From: Mediterraneibacter agrestimuris
GTDB taxonomy: Bacteria; Bacillota; Clostridia; Lachnospirales; Lachnospiraceae
Assembly (NCBI RefSeq): GCF_943193195.1
Contig: NZ_CALPDG010000003.1
Coordinates: 62,001-126,000, forward strand
DNA length: 64,000 nucleotides
Reading direction: 5' to 3'
Part shown: positions 51,691 through 64,000 of the stretch, piece after piece
Numbering within the stretch: position 1 is the stretch's first letter
How the letters are laid out: each line of letters opens with the position of its first letter
Translations under genes and position numbers: made by a program
Notes under the pieces: generated by a model
Database searches by the model: none
What the model saw: the letters and a program-made list of their open reading frames with translations, nothing else
Told to the model about the DNA's origin: nothing

Positions 51691-52191
51691 ATGAAGGCAA
51701 TAGCAGCAGTAGACAGTAACTGGGCGATTGGAAATAAAAACCGCCTGCTGACGAGTATACCGGCAGATATGAAGTTCTTCCGTGAAAAGACAAATGGTCA
51801 TGTAGTTGTGATGGGGCGAAAGACATTGGAGAGTTTCCCCAACGGACTTCCGCTTAAGAACCGCACCAACATTGTACTGACGGCAAACAAAAATTATCAG
51901 GCCAAGGATGCGGTTATCGTTCATACAGAAGAGGAGCTTCTGGAAGAGTTGAAGAAATATGATACTGAAGAGGTTTATATTATCGGTGGGGAGAGTATAT
52001 ATCAAATGATGATTCCGTATTGTGATACCGCGTATATCACAAAGATCGATCATGCTTACGAGGCAGACACATATTTTCCAAATCTGGATGTAATGGACGG
52101 TTGGAGGATGACGGAGGAAAGCGAAGAGCAGACCTGCTTTGATCTGGAGTATACTTTTACAAAATATGAAAAGAAATGTTACTGCGAATAG
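51691..52191 (+). CDS. folA: Dihydrofolate reductase
   Basis: A 166-residue enzyme that reduces dihydrofolate to tetrahydrofolate and is the target of trimethoprim. It begins with the conserved IAAVDSNWAIGNKN, then IPADMKFFREKTNGHVVVMGRKTLES (substrate and cofactor sites), and has the later VYIIGGESIYQ glycine motif. Normal length. It is cotranscribed with thyA. Confidence 0.95.
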   Translation: MKAIAAVDSNWAIGNKNRLLTSIPADMKFFREKTNGHVVVMGRKTLESFPNGLPLKNRTNIVLTANKNYQAKDAVIVHTEEELLEELKKYDTEEVYIIGGESIYQMMIPYCDTAYITKIDHAYEADTYFPNLDVMDGWRMTEESEEQTCFDLEYTFTKYEKKCYCE

Positions 52192-52285
52192 TAACATGTT
52201 AGGAAGGATAAGATATCGTTGGCGGATTCGATATAGATGCTGCCGGTTTATCAGCTCTGATATGATATAAGGAGACCAATGGTAT

Positions 52286-52942
52286 ATGGATGAAATAGCA
52301 GTGTGGAACAATAATACTTTAATGATAGCGGCAATTTTAATGGCTGTACCGGGGGCAGTTTATGTAAGGGGCAGGGAACGGAATAAGAAAAAAGTGCTGG
52401 TTTTTAAAGCGTTGGCAACTCTTGTCGCAGACGTTCTGGCAGTGGCGGTTGCCGTACACCATGGAACATTTGCGGCATGGTGTGTGGCAATAGGGATTTT
52501 CCTCTATGCATGTGCGGATATTTTGCTGGAGATTCAATTTGTTTCAGGAATTATCTGTTTTGGCATCGGACATCTATGGGTGATCGCCGGAATCGGAATG
52601 GAGGGGATTTCTGGTGTTGTGACAGCGGTCATTTTTGTATTTCTGTATGGATCTGCATTATGGATATTCCATCCGCATATGAAAAAACTGAAGCAGTTAA
52701 AAATACCGGGCTTAATCTATGCGGCGCTGCTCTGTATGATGTGCGCTGCCGCAGTTGGCGCAGCACTTACAAATGGTACTGCATGGAAGTGGACGAGGGC
52801 AGTGGGAGGGTTATGCTTTGTGATTTCTGATGGAATTATTGCAAAGAACTTTGTAAAACGTTCCCGAAGCCGCCTGAGCGGAATTGTGCTGATGGTATTG
52901 TATTATACAGCAGTGTTTTTGCTGGGGGCAGCAGGAATATAA
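52286..52942 (+). CDS. YhhN family membrane protein
   Basis: A 218-residue integral membrane protein with about seven to eight hydrophobic segments. YACADILLEIQFVSGIICFGIGH and GGLCFVISDGIIAKN followed by VLYYTAVFLL match the YhhN/TMEM86 family, whose animal members are lysoplasmalogenases. Bacterial plasmalogens are found in anaerobic Clostridia, which makes the activity plausible here, though not shown. AGGAGACC precedes the ATG. It lies alone between folA and the converging ANTAR gene. Confidence 0.8.
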   Translation: MDEIAVWNNNTLMIAAILMAVPGAVYVRGRERNKKKVLVFKALATLVADVLAVAVAVHHGTFAAWCVAIGIFLYACADILLEIQFVSGIICFGIGHLWVIAGIGMEGISGVVTAVIFVFLYGSALWIFHPHMKKLKQLKIPGLIYAALLCMMCAAAVGAALTNGTAWKWTRAVGGLCFVISDGIIAKNFVKRSRSRLSGIVLMVLYYTAVFLLGAAGI

Positions 52943-52981
52943 AAAAAGTTGGTTTGAGCATGTCATTTTTAGAGCTTTTAT

Positions 52982-53566
52982 CTAGGAATAGAGCTTAATG
53001 ATTTCTTCGGCAATAGATCGTTTTGCAGCACAGCGGTCCATTGCCTGTTTTTCTATGTAGCGGTGAGCTTCGGGCTCACTCATGGAAAGTTCACTGATCA
53101 AAATCCATTTTGCCTTGTTGACCAGACGTATTTCAGCCATTTTTTCATTGATGGATAAAGATTTCTTTTCAAATAGCCTCAGACGTTCTCTGGCACTTTC
53201 CATCCAGCTAAGGGCATGTACCATGGTCGGCTTTGAGGTGGGCTTTGGCAGTGTGAATACTCCATATTCAGAAACCCGGTCGTGAATACTGGCATGGATA
53301 TCACTTTTTACCAGAAGCAGGACGGCGGATTGTTTGCCGCAGCAGGTATCGATGGCAAAACGAGTACCGGCGTCATCAGGCAAAGGAGCATTAATGATAA
53401 CAAAATCAAAAGTCTTTTCTGCAAGCACACGTTTGGCGGCGCTGACACTGGTAACATTATGGATCGGGCAGTATCTTGTTTCGGGAAGCAGGTCGGCAAA
53501 GGCAGAGGTGAAGCTATCTGTTGCAGATACGATAAGTATACTATAAACACGTTCTTTTAAAGACAT
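52982..53566 (-). CDS. ANTAR domain response regulator
   Basis: A 194-residue RNA-binding antiterminator with an N-terminal pseudo-receiver (about 10-120, ILIVSATDSFTSAFADLL.., FVIINAPLPDDAG) and a C-terminal ANTAR domain (about 130-190, LVNKAKWILISELSMSEPEAHRYIEKQAMD). ATG 53566 has AAGGGGAGG upstream. Such proteins bind paired hairpins in the leader of nitrogen genes. It is the last gene of the gltB-glnA operon, so its natural target may have been the leader of this operon or of the adjacent glutamine-synthetase gene, both now missing. Confidence 0.85.
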   Translation of the reverse strand: MSLKERVYSILIVSATDSFTSAFADLLPETRYCPIHNVTSVSAAKRVLAEKTFDFVIINAPLPDDAGTRFAIDTCCGKQSAVLLLVKSDIHASIHDRVSEYGVFTLPKPTSKPTMVHALSWMESARERLRLFEKKSLSINEKMAEIRLVNKAKWILISELSMSEPEAHRYIEKQAMDRCAAKRSIAEEIIKLYS

Positions 53567-53595
53567 TTTGCACCTCCCCTTTTCATTAGTCTGTA

Positions 53596-54807
53596 TTATT
53601 GATTGCAATAAATATCTAAGATGGCAGACGGTATATATTTTCTGACAAAATCACTGTTTGCAGCAACATTGCATGCTGATTTATAATCTCCGGGAAGCTG
53701 TTTGAATTTTGCAAGAGTATCTTCGTCTGTTTTATACAGGTTGATATCCGCAGGTGGCGTCAGCTCCGATTTGTTTTGGATTCCATCTAAAATGGCATAA
53801 ATTATCAGAGAAAATGCCAGATAGGTATTTGCAGATGGATCAGGAGAACGAAGTTCCATACGGCGGTATTCGCTTACAGCAGCAGGGACTCTTATAAGTT
53901 GGGAACGGTTCTCACAAGACCATGAAACATATCTTGGAGCCTTATTACGTCCAAGGCGCTCATAGGAATTTTCAGTTGGATTTAAAAATACTGTCATCTC
54001 AGAAACCTTGTCCATAATACCTGCTATCAGGTAACTCATGTTGTCTGTATCATCAGAGGATTTCACAGATATATTGATATGAAAACCATTACCTGGTTTA
54101 TCTTCTAATGGTTTTGGGCTGAAATCCGCATAAAGACCATTTCGTCTGGCGACTGTTTTTACAACTGTCTGAAAAGTCATGGCATTATCAGCGGCAGTCA
54201 GAGGATCAGAATAACGAATATCAATTTCGTTTTGTCCCGGTCCTTCTTCATGATGGGAGCTTTCCGGCTGAATTCCCATCTGTTCCAGCGTCAGGCATAC
54301 TTCGCGGCGGATATTTTCTCCCCTGTCTTCCGGGGCAATATCCATATAGCTTGCGTTATCATAAGGGTCTTTGGTCGGGCTTCCATCATCATCCAGAGTG
54401 AATAGGTAGAATTCCTGTTCAGCACCAAAGAAGAATTGCAATCCAGCATTTTCGGCATCCTGAATTGCTTTTTTTAAAATAGAACGAGTATCACATTCAA
54501 ATGTTTTTCCGTCTGACCGGATAATATTACAGAACATTCGTACCACACGGCCATGTTCAGGTCTCCATGGAAGGGGCATTAGTGTGTCTGCATCCGGATG
54601 GAGAAACAGGTCGGAATGGTTTTCATCGCCAAATCCTGCGATGGCAGATGCATCAATGGAGATTCCACATTCAAAAGCGCGGGGAAGTTCCTCGGACATG
54701 ATGGATATGTTTTTCTGTTTGCCAAATACATCACAAAAGGCGAGGCGGATGAATTTTACATCTTCCTCTTGAACATATTGGATTACTTCTTCTTTTGAAT
54801 ACTTCAT
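53596..54807 (-). CDS. glnA: Glutamine synthetase type I
   Basis: A 403-residue enzyme that makes glutamine from glutamate and ammonia. Metal and ATP site segments are visible: FGAEQEFYLF, ESSHHEEGPGQNEIDIRY, GNGFHINIS, NKAPRYVSWSCENRSQLIRVP and RMELRSPDPSANTYLAF. It is shorter than the usual 440-470, as in the GlnA group found beside ANTAR regulators in Clostridia. The tyrosine for adenylylation is not evident. It lies between gltB3 and the ANTAR gene. Confidence 0.92.
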   Translation of the reverse strand: MKYSKEEVIQYVQEEDVKFIRLAFCDVFGKQKNISIMSEELPRAFECGISIDASAIAGFGDENHSDLFLHPDADTLMPLPWRPEHGRVVRMFCNIIRSDGKTFECDTRSILKKAIQDAENAGLQFFFGAEQEFYLFTLDDDGSPTKDPYDNASYMDIAPEDRGENIRREVCLTLEQMGIQPESSHHEEGPGQNEIDIRYSDPLTAADNAMTFQTVVKTVARRNGLYADFSPKPLEDKPGNGFHINISVKSSDDTDNMSYLIAGIMDKVSEMTVFLNPTENSYERLGRNKAPRYVSWSCENRSQLIRVPAAVSEYRRMELRSPDPSANTYLAFSLIIYAILDGIQNKSELTPPADINLYKTDEDTLAKFKQLPGDYKSACNVAANSDFVRKYIPSAILDIYCNQ

Positions 54808-54841
54808 AAGCCTACCTACTTTCCTTTGAGTTGTGCAGATT

Positions 54842-55564
54842 TTAGTTCGCTACATACATTTGTTTGTATGGATTTTTACTGTCTGGTGTAATAACTGTAA
54901 ATGGAGCAGATAAAAGTTCGTCTAAAGAATATCCGAAGTTATCGCAGTATTCGGAAAGGTATTCGTGGATCTCTGTTAAATCCCTGGGGCCTGCACATCT
55001 TACAGTTACCTGTTTGGGAAAACGAATCTCTTCGCAGTTTCCGCGCAGGAACATTTTTCCACCGTGCATTCCGGTACATGGAAAATTACCTACGATACGT
55101 TTGCCGTCTTTGTCAAGTCCAAGGACGATAATGATGCCGCCTGCCTGATATTCGCCGAGGAAGCTTCCGGCACATCCCCCGATGATCATGACCGGAATTT
55201 TTTCTTTGTAAGCCTTCATGTGGATTCCGGCACGATATCCGGCATTGCCCTGTACATAAATTTTTCCACCGCGCATGGCATAACCGGCAGCATCCCCGAT
55301 GCTTCCGTGAATCAGGATCTTACCCTCATTCATGGTATCGCCAACAGCGTCCTGTGCATTGGCTTTTACGGTAATATGGGCATTGTTTAAGTATGCCCCC
55401 AGAGCATTGCCGGGGATTCCATTGATCGTAACATTCTTATCAGACATACCGGCAGCGATAAATCTCTGTCCGTGGCAGCATTCAATGGTACACTCCCTGT
55501 CTGCTTCACGGAGTGCCTTATTAACAGCTTCATAATCTAAATTTGCAGCATTAATGACTTGCAT
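54842..55564 (-). CDS. gltB3: Glutamate synthase GXGXG-domain subunit
   Basis: A 240-residue protein matching the C-terminal beta-helix (GXGXG) domain of glutamate synthase, here encoded as a separate gene as in archaea and many Clostridia. Repeated Gly-rich turns are clear (GDTMNEGKILIHGSIGDAAG, AMRGGKIYVQGNAGYRAG, GMHGGKMFLRGN). It has no catalytic residues of its own and shapes the ammonia channel. ATG 55564 is favoured; GTG 55576 lies too close to GGGAGG. The gap to gltB2 holds an 18-base palindrome. Confidence 0.88.
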   Translation of the reverse strand: MQVINAANLDYEAVNKALREADRECTIECCHGQRFIAAGMSDKNVTINGIPGNALGAYLNNAHITVKANAQDAVGDTMNEGKILIHGSIGDAAGYAMRGGKIYVQGNAGYRAGIHMKAYKEKIPVMIIGGCAGSFLGEYQAGGIIIVLGLDKDGKRIVGNFPCTGMHGGKMFLRGNCEEIRFPKQVTVRCAGPRDLTEIHEYLSEYCDNFGYSLDELLSAPFTVITPDSKNPYKQMYVAN

Positions 55565-55633
55565 ATTATACCACACCTCCCAAAAATTGTTTACGTTTTT
55601 CTATGAAAAATTTGCAGAAGCAGCATTATCACT

Positions 55634-55651
55634 GTTACTGTGCACAGTAAC
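55634..55651. repeat. Perfect 18-base palindrome between gltB2 and gltB3
   Basis: GTTACTGTGCACAGTAAC reads the same on both strands and shares GTTACTG/CAGTAAC with the hairpins of the dispersed repeat. It could be an intraoperonic terminator-like structure or the core of another repeat copy. Confidence 0.5.
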
Positions 55652-55654
55652 GCA

Positions 55655-57160
55655 TTACTCCCCGGCGTGAGAAATACCAAGTATTTCAAGTTCCTTTTCT
55701 GTTAATCCAATGCCGCGCAGCATCAGTCGGTTCCCTCGTAAAGCCTCGATGGAATTAATCCCCATTCCACCCATCAGTTCTTTGATCTCATGATTCCATG
55801 CAGTCATCAGATTCGTCAGACGTTCACTTCCCGTTTCCGGATTCAGCCTTTTTACAAGTTCCGGACGCTGGGTTGCAATGCCCCAGTTACATTTACCGCT
55901 CTGGCAAGTACGGCAGAGGTGACAGCCCAGAGCCAGAAGAGCAGCAGTAGCCATATAACAGGCATCGGCACCAAGGGCAATGGCTTTGACCACATCGGCG
56001 GCACTTCGGATACTTCCGCCGACCACCAGTGATACATTGTTACGGATACCTTCGTCACGCAGTCTTTGGTCAACAGAAGCGAGCGCCAGTTCAATAGGAA
56101 TACCAACATTGTCCCTAATTCTGGTGGGAGCAGCCCCGGTACCGCCGCGAAAGCCGTCAATGGCAATAATGTCTGCACCGCTTCGTGCGATACCGCTTGC
56201 AATTGCTGCAATATTGTGTACGGCAGCTACTTTTACAATAACGGGCTTCACATATTGAGTAGCTTCCTTTAAGGAGAAGACGAGCTGGCGTAAATCCTCA
56301 ATGGAATAAATATCATGGTGAGGAGCCGGAGATATAGCATCAGAGCCTTCCGGAATCATACGGGTGCGTGATACGGCACCGACAATTTTTTCGCCGGGAA
56401 GATGTCCGCCAATGCCCGGTTTTGCCCCTTGTCCCATTTTAATTTCTATTGCGGCGCCCGTTTCCAGATAATCCTCATGGACGCCGAAACGTCCAGAGGC
56501 TACCTGTACAATAGTATTTTTTCCATAGCAGTAAAAATCTTCATGCAGACCACCCTCGCCGGTGTTATACAAGATGCCGAGCCTGCCTGCGGCAAGCGCC
56601 AAAGATTTATGGGCATTGTAGCTGATAGATCCGTAGCTCATGGCAGAGAACATGACAGGCATGGAAAGTTCCAGCTGCGGCGGTAATTTGCAGTCTAATT
56701 TTCCATCCTCTGTACGACTTACTTTCTGTGGTTTTTTACCAAGGTAAACTCTGGTTTCCATCGGCTCCCGCAGCGGATCAATGGAAGGGTTTGTGACCTG
56801 TGACGCATTGATCAGGATTTTGTCCCAATATACAGGGAGAGGGGCAGGATTGCCCATGGAGGATAAAAGGACACCACCGCTGTTTGCCTGTTTGTAAATC
56901 TCTTTCATCGTATCGTTTGACCAGTTTGCATTTTCTCGCATGGTACAGTCACTTTTTATGATTTTTAATGCTCTGGATGGACAGAAAGAAACACAACGCT
57001 GACAATTTACACATTTCGATTCATCACATTTCATAGTTTTATGTTCTCCATCGTAGCTGTGGACTTCGTTGGCGCACTGTCGTTCGCATACCCGGCAGGC
57101 AATGCATCTGTTTTCATTTCTGATTACTTCAAATTCCGGATAGATAAATTCAATACTCAT
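55655..57160 (-). CDS. gltB2: Glutamate synthase FMN-binding subunit with ferredoxin domain
   Basis: A 501-residue protein that forms glutamate from 2-oxoglutarate and ammonia. Two 4Fe-4S motifs open it (CIACRVCERQC and CVNCQRCVSFC, residues about 19-65). The FMN-binding glutamate synthase core follows, with GQGAKPGIGGHLPG, DIIAIDGFRGGTGAAPTRIRD, VVGGSIRSAADVVKAIALGADAC and the 3Fe-4S motif CHLCRTCQSGKCNWGI. It is the archaeal-type stand-alone central domain. GGAAGGTG precedes the ATG, which overlaps the gltB1 stop by one base. Since gltB1 is truncated, it could only use free ammonia unless another amidotransferase serves. Confidence 0.92.
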   Translation of the reverse strand: MSIEFIYPEFEVIRNENRCIACRVCERQCANEVHSYDGEHKTMKCDESKCVNCQRCVSFCPSRALKIIKSDCTMRENANWSNDTMKEIYKQANSGGVLLSSMGNPAPLPVYWDKILINASQVTNPSIDPLREPMETRVYLGKKPQKVSRTEDGKLDCKLPPQLELSMPVMFSAMSYGSISYNAHKSLALAAGRLGILYNTGEGGLHEDFYCYGKNTIVQVASGRFGVHEDYLETGAAIEIKMGQGAKPGIGGHLPGEKIVGAVSRTRMIPEGSDAISPAPHHDIYSIEDLRQLVFSLKEATQYVKPVIVKVAAVHNIAAIASGIARSGADIIAIDGFRGGTGAAPTRIRDNVGIPIELALASVDQRLRDEGIRNNVSLVVGGSIRSAADVVKAIALGADACYMATAALLALGCHLCRTCQSGKCNWGIATQRPELVKRLNPETGSERLTNLMTAWNHEIKELMGGMGINSIEALRGNRLMLRGIGLTEKELEILGISHAGE

Positions 57161-58017
57161 TAAAACACACCTTCCTTTACTTTCACAATGACGGGCTCAC
57201 CGCCGCCGGGAGACCAGATGTTTTCTGCGTTTGGCTCCATGGTCCGGATGGCAGCTTCTTCGCTGGCGATGAAGACCTTGTCATCTTTTTCCCCGACTAC
57301 CATAGAACGCAGTTTCAACCGGTCATTCAACGCCATCAATCCGCCGTTAAATCCTAAAACGATGGAGAAAGGACCGGTCACAAGCAGACTCGGGAACATA
57401 GTTCTGAGATAGGTATGCTTTTTCTGATCTTCCAAATCTGTTTTCGCCGCAATAGTGCTCCAGAATGGGGCGGCAATGACACTTGCAGCTTCACCAAGGG
57501 TAAGACCCTGTACACGGAGCAGATAATCCATGATATAGGTAATGACTTCAGTATCGGTCTGGAGGGTACATTTATAGCCAAACATTTCGATAAATCGGCG
57601 GTTTGCATCATAAGAGGAAATTTCTCCATTATGTACGACAGAGTAGTCAAGCAGAGTAAACGGATGCGCTCCGCCCCACCATCCGGGTGTGTTTGTCGGA
57701 TAGCGTCCGTGGGCTGTCCATGAGTATCCTTCATATTTTTCCAGTTTATAAAAAACACCTACATCTTCGGGGAAACCTACCGCTTTGAATGCACCCATGT
57801 TTTTACCGCTGGAAAAAACATGGGCACCGGGCATTTCAGCATTTATTTTCATAACTGTTCCGGCAACAAATTCTTTTTCATCCAACTGCAAAGATACCAG
57901 CATAGATTTTAACGGAGCAACAAAATATCTCCATATAATAGGCTCGTCTGTAATCGCCGGGATCTTGCGGGTCGGAATGACTTCCGATTGGATGATTTCA
58001 AACCTGCTTTTTAGGAA
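57160..58017 (-). pseudogene. gltB1: 5'-truncated glutamate synthase glutamine amidotransferase subunit
   Basis: Residues match the archaeal-type GltB1 (class II amidotransferase) from about FEIIQSEVIPTRKIP (near 58000) through ITDEPIIWRYFV, KINAEMPGAHVFSSGKNMG, WTAHGRYPTNTPGWWGGAHP and VVHNGEISSYDANRRFIE to a normal C-terminus. The first ~80-110 residues, which should open with Met-Cys-Gly and supply the nucleophilic cysteine, are absent. The frame upstream of about 58017 is the antisense of a glnN fragment. ATG 57903 is internal and lacks a ribosome-binding site. Glutaminase activity should be lost. The deletion also removed the operon promoter. Confidence 0.85.
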
Positions 58018-58021
58018 ATCT

Positions 58022-58384
58022 TCGATTGATATGGCAAAAACAGAGATCGCTCCGGCGGTAAGTGCATATGTACTGGAGCTTGCGGATACAGCGGCAGCAA
58101 AGAAAGCTGTTGATACTTCTATTTCATGCAGTTACGAAGCAAGACTGCTGAAGAAGCTGGCAAGGCTGGAAGACCAGATTGCCATCAAAGCAGAAGAACT
58201 GGATGATGCTGTGATGAGACTTCAGGATGCAAAGGACATTGAAGAGGAATCTTATATGATCCGAGATGTTGTCTTAGGTAAAATGGGTGAACTCCGGGTT
58301 GCCTGTGACGAAGCAGAAACACTGACGGCAAAGAAATACTGGCCATTTCCGACATATGGAGATTTACTGTTTGGCGTAAAATAA
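58022..58384 (+). pseudogene. glnN: C-terminal remnant of glutamine synthetase type III
   Basis: About 120 codons whose product (DMAKTEIAPAVSAYVLELADT, later ARLEDQIAIKAEELDDAV and a KKYWPFPTYGDLLF end) matches the C-terminus of the ~700-residue GSIII. Everything before is missing, and the + frame runs back into antisense gltB1 without a plausible start. The two truncated genes meet at about 58015-58030. This is a deletion that took the 5' halves of divergent genes. The catalytic domain is gone, so no activity is possible. Confidence 0.8.
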
Positions 58385-58442
58385 AAGTGATGACGTAGAA
58401 TAAAGGTCAGAAAAGATAGAAAATTTACGGAGGTAGATTCAT

Positions 58443-61635
<3,193 letters not shown>

Positions 61636-61651
61636 GAAAGGGGAGTAAAAA

Positions 61652-63490
61652 ATGTGTGGAATTATTGGATTTGCAGGAAAGAAAGAGGCTGTTCCGACAT
61701 TGATCGATGGTCTGGAACGATTGGAATACAGGGGATATGATTCAGCAGGAGTTGCGGTTGTATCAGCAGACGGGAGATTACAGGTGAAGAAGAGCAAAGG
61801 ACGTCTTTTTGTTCTGCGAGAGTTATTGGATACTCAAAATCCCTTGTTGGGAAACATAGGAATCGGTCATACCAGATGGGCGACCCATGGAGAACCAAAT
61901 GATACGAATGCACATCCCCACATTGGGCAGGAAGGAAAGATTGCAGTTGTCCATAACGGCATTATAGAAAACTATCTGGAAATCAAACAGTCTCTGATCC
62001 GTAAAGGAGTCCATTTTTCTTCTGACACGGATACAGAAGTGATCGTCCAGTTACTGGAATATTACTATAGGAAGAAATCAAACCTGATGGATGCAGTTTA
62101 TGCAGTATTACACCGTATTAAGGGCGCCTATGCCATGGGGATTCTCTGTTCGGATTATCCGGAACAGATGATAGCGGCAAGAAAAGACGCTCCCCTTTTA
62201 ATTGGTTACGGAGAGAAGGAAAATTATATTGCCTCAGATGTGACGGCGCTTCTTGCTAATACAAGGACTGTTACCTATATGGAAGATGATGAAGTGGCTG
62301 TTATTACGGCAGATCAAGTTCAAATATATGACAGAGACAGATTTCTTCTGGAAAAAGAAAAACACAGAATTGAGTGGGACGTTTCCGCGGCTGAAAAAGG
62401 TGGATATGCACATTTCATGTTGAAAGAAATTATGGAACAGCCGGAAGCAGTACGAAAAACAATCTCGCCAAGGCTGGCAGATGGGGAAATTGTGCTGGAA
62501 GAATTAAATGATATAAAAGAGTTAGCGGAGAATATTTCCAGAATCTATATTGTTGCATGCGGTTCTGCTTATCATGTAGGTATGGTAGGAAAGTATATAT
62601 TGGAGAAACTTCTGCATATTCCGGTAGAAGCCTGTCTTGCATCAGAATTCAGATATAGTGAGCCGCTGCTTGGAGAATCGGCGCTTGTAATTGTAATCAG
62701 TCAGTCAGGGGAAACTCTGGATTCCATGGCGGCACTTCGGGAAGCAAAGCGAAAAGGCTCTAAAGTCTTGTCGATTGTAAATGTCATGGGAAGCTCCATA
62801 GCAAGAGAATCGGATCATGTACTTTATACATGGGCAGGACCGGAAATTGCCGTAGCGACTACAAAAGCATATACTACGCAGATGGTGCTTTTAATTATGT
62901 TTGGTATCTGTCTGGCAAAGCAGTTAAACAGAATCGAACAAAATGAATATACGGTAATTGTCAGAGAACTCCAAGATTTGCCGGAAAAGATAAGTGTTGT
63001 TTTGAATGATTTGGATATTTATCAGAAAGCAGCCTCCAGATATTTCAATCATAACAGTGTTTTCTATATTGGCCGTAATCTGGATTATGCATTGGGACTG
63101 GAAGGTTCTTTGAAGTTGAAAGAAATTTCATATATCCATTCAGAATCCTATGCGGCAGGAGAACTGAAGCATGGAACGATTTCTTTGATAGAACCGGGAA
63201 CACTGGTCGTCGCTCTGGCAACTTATGAGCCATTGGTTGAAAAATCTTTGTCCAATATTGTTGAAGTAAAATCCAGAGGGGCGGAAGTAATTGCAATGAC
63301 TACGGAGCAGAGCGTAAACCCGATAAACAGTCAGGCATCGGAAGTGTTTGTGATACCAAGGGTACATTCACTTCTGCAGCCGGTTCTCGGCGTGATTCCG
63401 TTACAGCTTTTTGCATATTCCGTTGCACTGAATCGTGGCTGTGATATTGATAAACCAAGGAATCTGGCAAAATCCGTCACAGTAGAATAA
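61652..63490 (+). CDS. glmS: Glutamine-fructose-6-phosphate aminotransferase
   Basis: A 612-residue enzyme that makes glucosamine-6-phosphate for cell-wall synthesis. The N-terminal glutaminase starts MCGIIGFAG (Cys2), with [11 protein letters not shown] and [12 protein letters not shown]. Two SIS domains follow ([15 protein letters not shown].., [16 protein letters not shown]; second near 455-600), and the protein ends with the conserved [22 protein letters not shown] precedes the ATG. A carB fragment starts five bases after its stop. No glmS ribozyme is apparent before it. Confidence 0.95.
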   Translation: MCGIIGFAGKKEAVPTLIDGLERLEYRGYDSAGVAVVSADGRLQVKKSKGRLFVLRELLDTQNPLLGNIGIGHTRWATHGEPNDTNAHPHIGQEGKIAVVHNGIIENYLEIKQSLIRKGVHFSSDTDTEVIVQLLEYYYRKKSNLMDAVYAVLHRIKGAYAMGILCSDYPEQMIAARKDAPLLIGYGEKENYIASDVTALLANTRTVTYMEDDEVAVITADQVQIYDRDRFLLEKEKHRIEWDVSAAEKGGYAHFMLKEIMEQPEAVRKTISPRLADGEIVLEELNDIKELAENISRIYIVACGSAYHVGMVGKYILEKLLHIPVEACLASEFRYSEPLLGESALVIVISQSGETLDSMAALREAKRKGSKVLSIVNVMGSSIARESDHVLYTWAGPEIAVATTKAYTTQMVLLIMFGICLAKQLNRIEQNEYTVIVRELQDLPEKISVVLNDLDIYQKAASRYFNHNSVFYIGRNLDYALGLEGSLKLKEISYIHSESYAAGELKHGTISLIEPGTLVVALATYEPLVEKSLSNIVEVKSRGAEVIAMTTEQSVNPINSQASEVFVIPRVHSLLQPVLGVIPLQLFAYSVALNRGCDIDKPRNLAKSVTVE

Positions 63491-63495
63491 GGCAG

Positions 63496-64000
63496 GAAGA
63501 AGACCTGCGTCATTATCTGAAAACTGCGGTAGAGATTGAAGAAGATAAACCGGTACTGGTAGACAAATATATCTGTGGGAAAGAAGTTGAAATCAATGCT
63601 GTTTGTGACGGTACGGACGTATTTGTTCCGGGAATCATGGAGCTGGTAGAAAGGATGGGGGTTCATTCCGGCGATTCTATCAGTGTATATCCGACATTTA
63701 ATATCCAGTTTATCGTGGACAAAGAGGAGAATGTATTTATCATTGAGGTGAATCCACGCTCTTCGAGAACAGTTCCATTTCTGTCAAAAGCAACCGGATA
63801 TCCATTGGCTGATATAGCAACAAAAGTCATTCTAGGAAAAGATCTAAAGAAGCAGGGGATTACTGAGATCTATCCGAAAGAAAAGGAGAGACGGTATGTG
63901 AAGGTACCTGCATTTTCCTTTGCGAAGCTGAATGGCGTGGATGCCTACCTGTCGCCGGAGATGAAGTCTACGGGAGAGGCGGTCGGATACGATAAGAAGC
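63496..64000 (+). pseudogene. carB: Carbamoyl-phosphate synthase large subunit, truncated and internally deleted
   Basis: The frame starts at GAA GAA GAC (63496) with no start codon or ribosome-binding site and runs off the window. Its product ([76 protein letters not shown]) is CarB from about residue 720 of ~1070, within the second ATP-grasp domain. Normally about 25-35 residues separate the SVYPT and NIQF segments; here they are joined directly. The gene is 5'-truncated right after glmS and also lacks this internal part, so it is very probably non-functional. Confidence 0.85.

Noticed and set aside
57785-58384. A single 199-residue rightward gene
   Set aside because: Its first ~80 codons are antisense to recognisable gltB1 sequence, and only the C-terminal ~120 residues resemble a real protein (GSIII).
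61636-61651. glmS ribozyme
   Set aside because: Only 16 bases separate pyrG and glmS, too little for the ribozyme.

Overview
The window looks like a chromosomal stretch from a low-to-moderate GC member of the Clostridia, most likely a gut Lachnospiraceae (Blautia/Dorea/Mediterraneibacter-like). The family is inferred from gene content and protein style: pyruvate phosphate dikinase, HemZ, dimeric-type glycyl-tRNA synthetase, three-gene archaeal-type GltB, an ANTAR regulator beside glnA, and M16/M18 peptidases. No 16S rRNA is present to confirm it.

Layout. 1-7.6 kb: nucleobase block with dihydropyrimidinase, tRNA-dihydrouridine synthase, DedA protein, then an autoregulated GntR repressor, NCS2 purine permease and adenine deaminase. 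7.8-19.1 kb: housekeeping genes (M16 peptidase, era-yqzL-recO, glycyl-tRNA synthetase, M18 aminopeptidase, ppdK). 19.1 to about 28.2 kb: an AT-rich accessory island with a large serine recombinase, a primase/helicase-like ATPase, an acidic-tailed SSB-like protein, a Cro/C1-type repressor with a clear divergent operator, several tiny genes, a lipoprotein and a candidate structured RNA. No relaxase, capsid or tail gene is visible. 28.3-32.1 kb: a vanR-vanS-vanY-like operon preceded by a truncated MmcQ/YjbR gene and followed by a tocopherol-cyclase-like gene; no resistance ligase is present. 32.3-34.1 kb: a gene remnant and a DUF4143 ATPase whose codon use differs from its neighbours.

34.3-42.3 kb: relA/spoT, an MBL-fold hydrolase, hemZ, hisS and aspS, then tRNA-Gly(GCC). 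42.4-45.6 kb: an unknown protein, a sigma factor with its probable membrane anti-sigma factor, and a HipA/CtkA-like kinase. 45.7-52.9 kb: aldehyde and alcohol dehydrogenases with a MarR repressor, homoserine dehydrogenase with a second MarR protein, thyA-folA, and a YhhN membrane protein.

53-64 kb: a nitrogen/glutamine block. A leftward operon gltB1-gltB2-gltB3-glnA-ANTAR faces away from a rightward set asnB-pyrG-glmS-carB. This block carries clear deletions. gltB1 has lost its N-terminus including the catalytic cysteine, and it abuts the last ~120 codons of a type III glutamine synthetase in the opposite orientation. The natural reading is a deletion that removed the 5' ends of two divergent genes and their shared promoter region. 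At the right edge a carB fragment starts a few bases after glmS without a start codon and lacks roughly 25-35 internal residues.

The best candidates for something undescribed are the compact serine-recombinase island (with its structured RNA and SSB-like/primase-like pair), the dispersed intergenic hairpin repeat (copies near 3.3, 7.7 and 13.0 kb), and the rearranged glutamine block.
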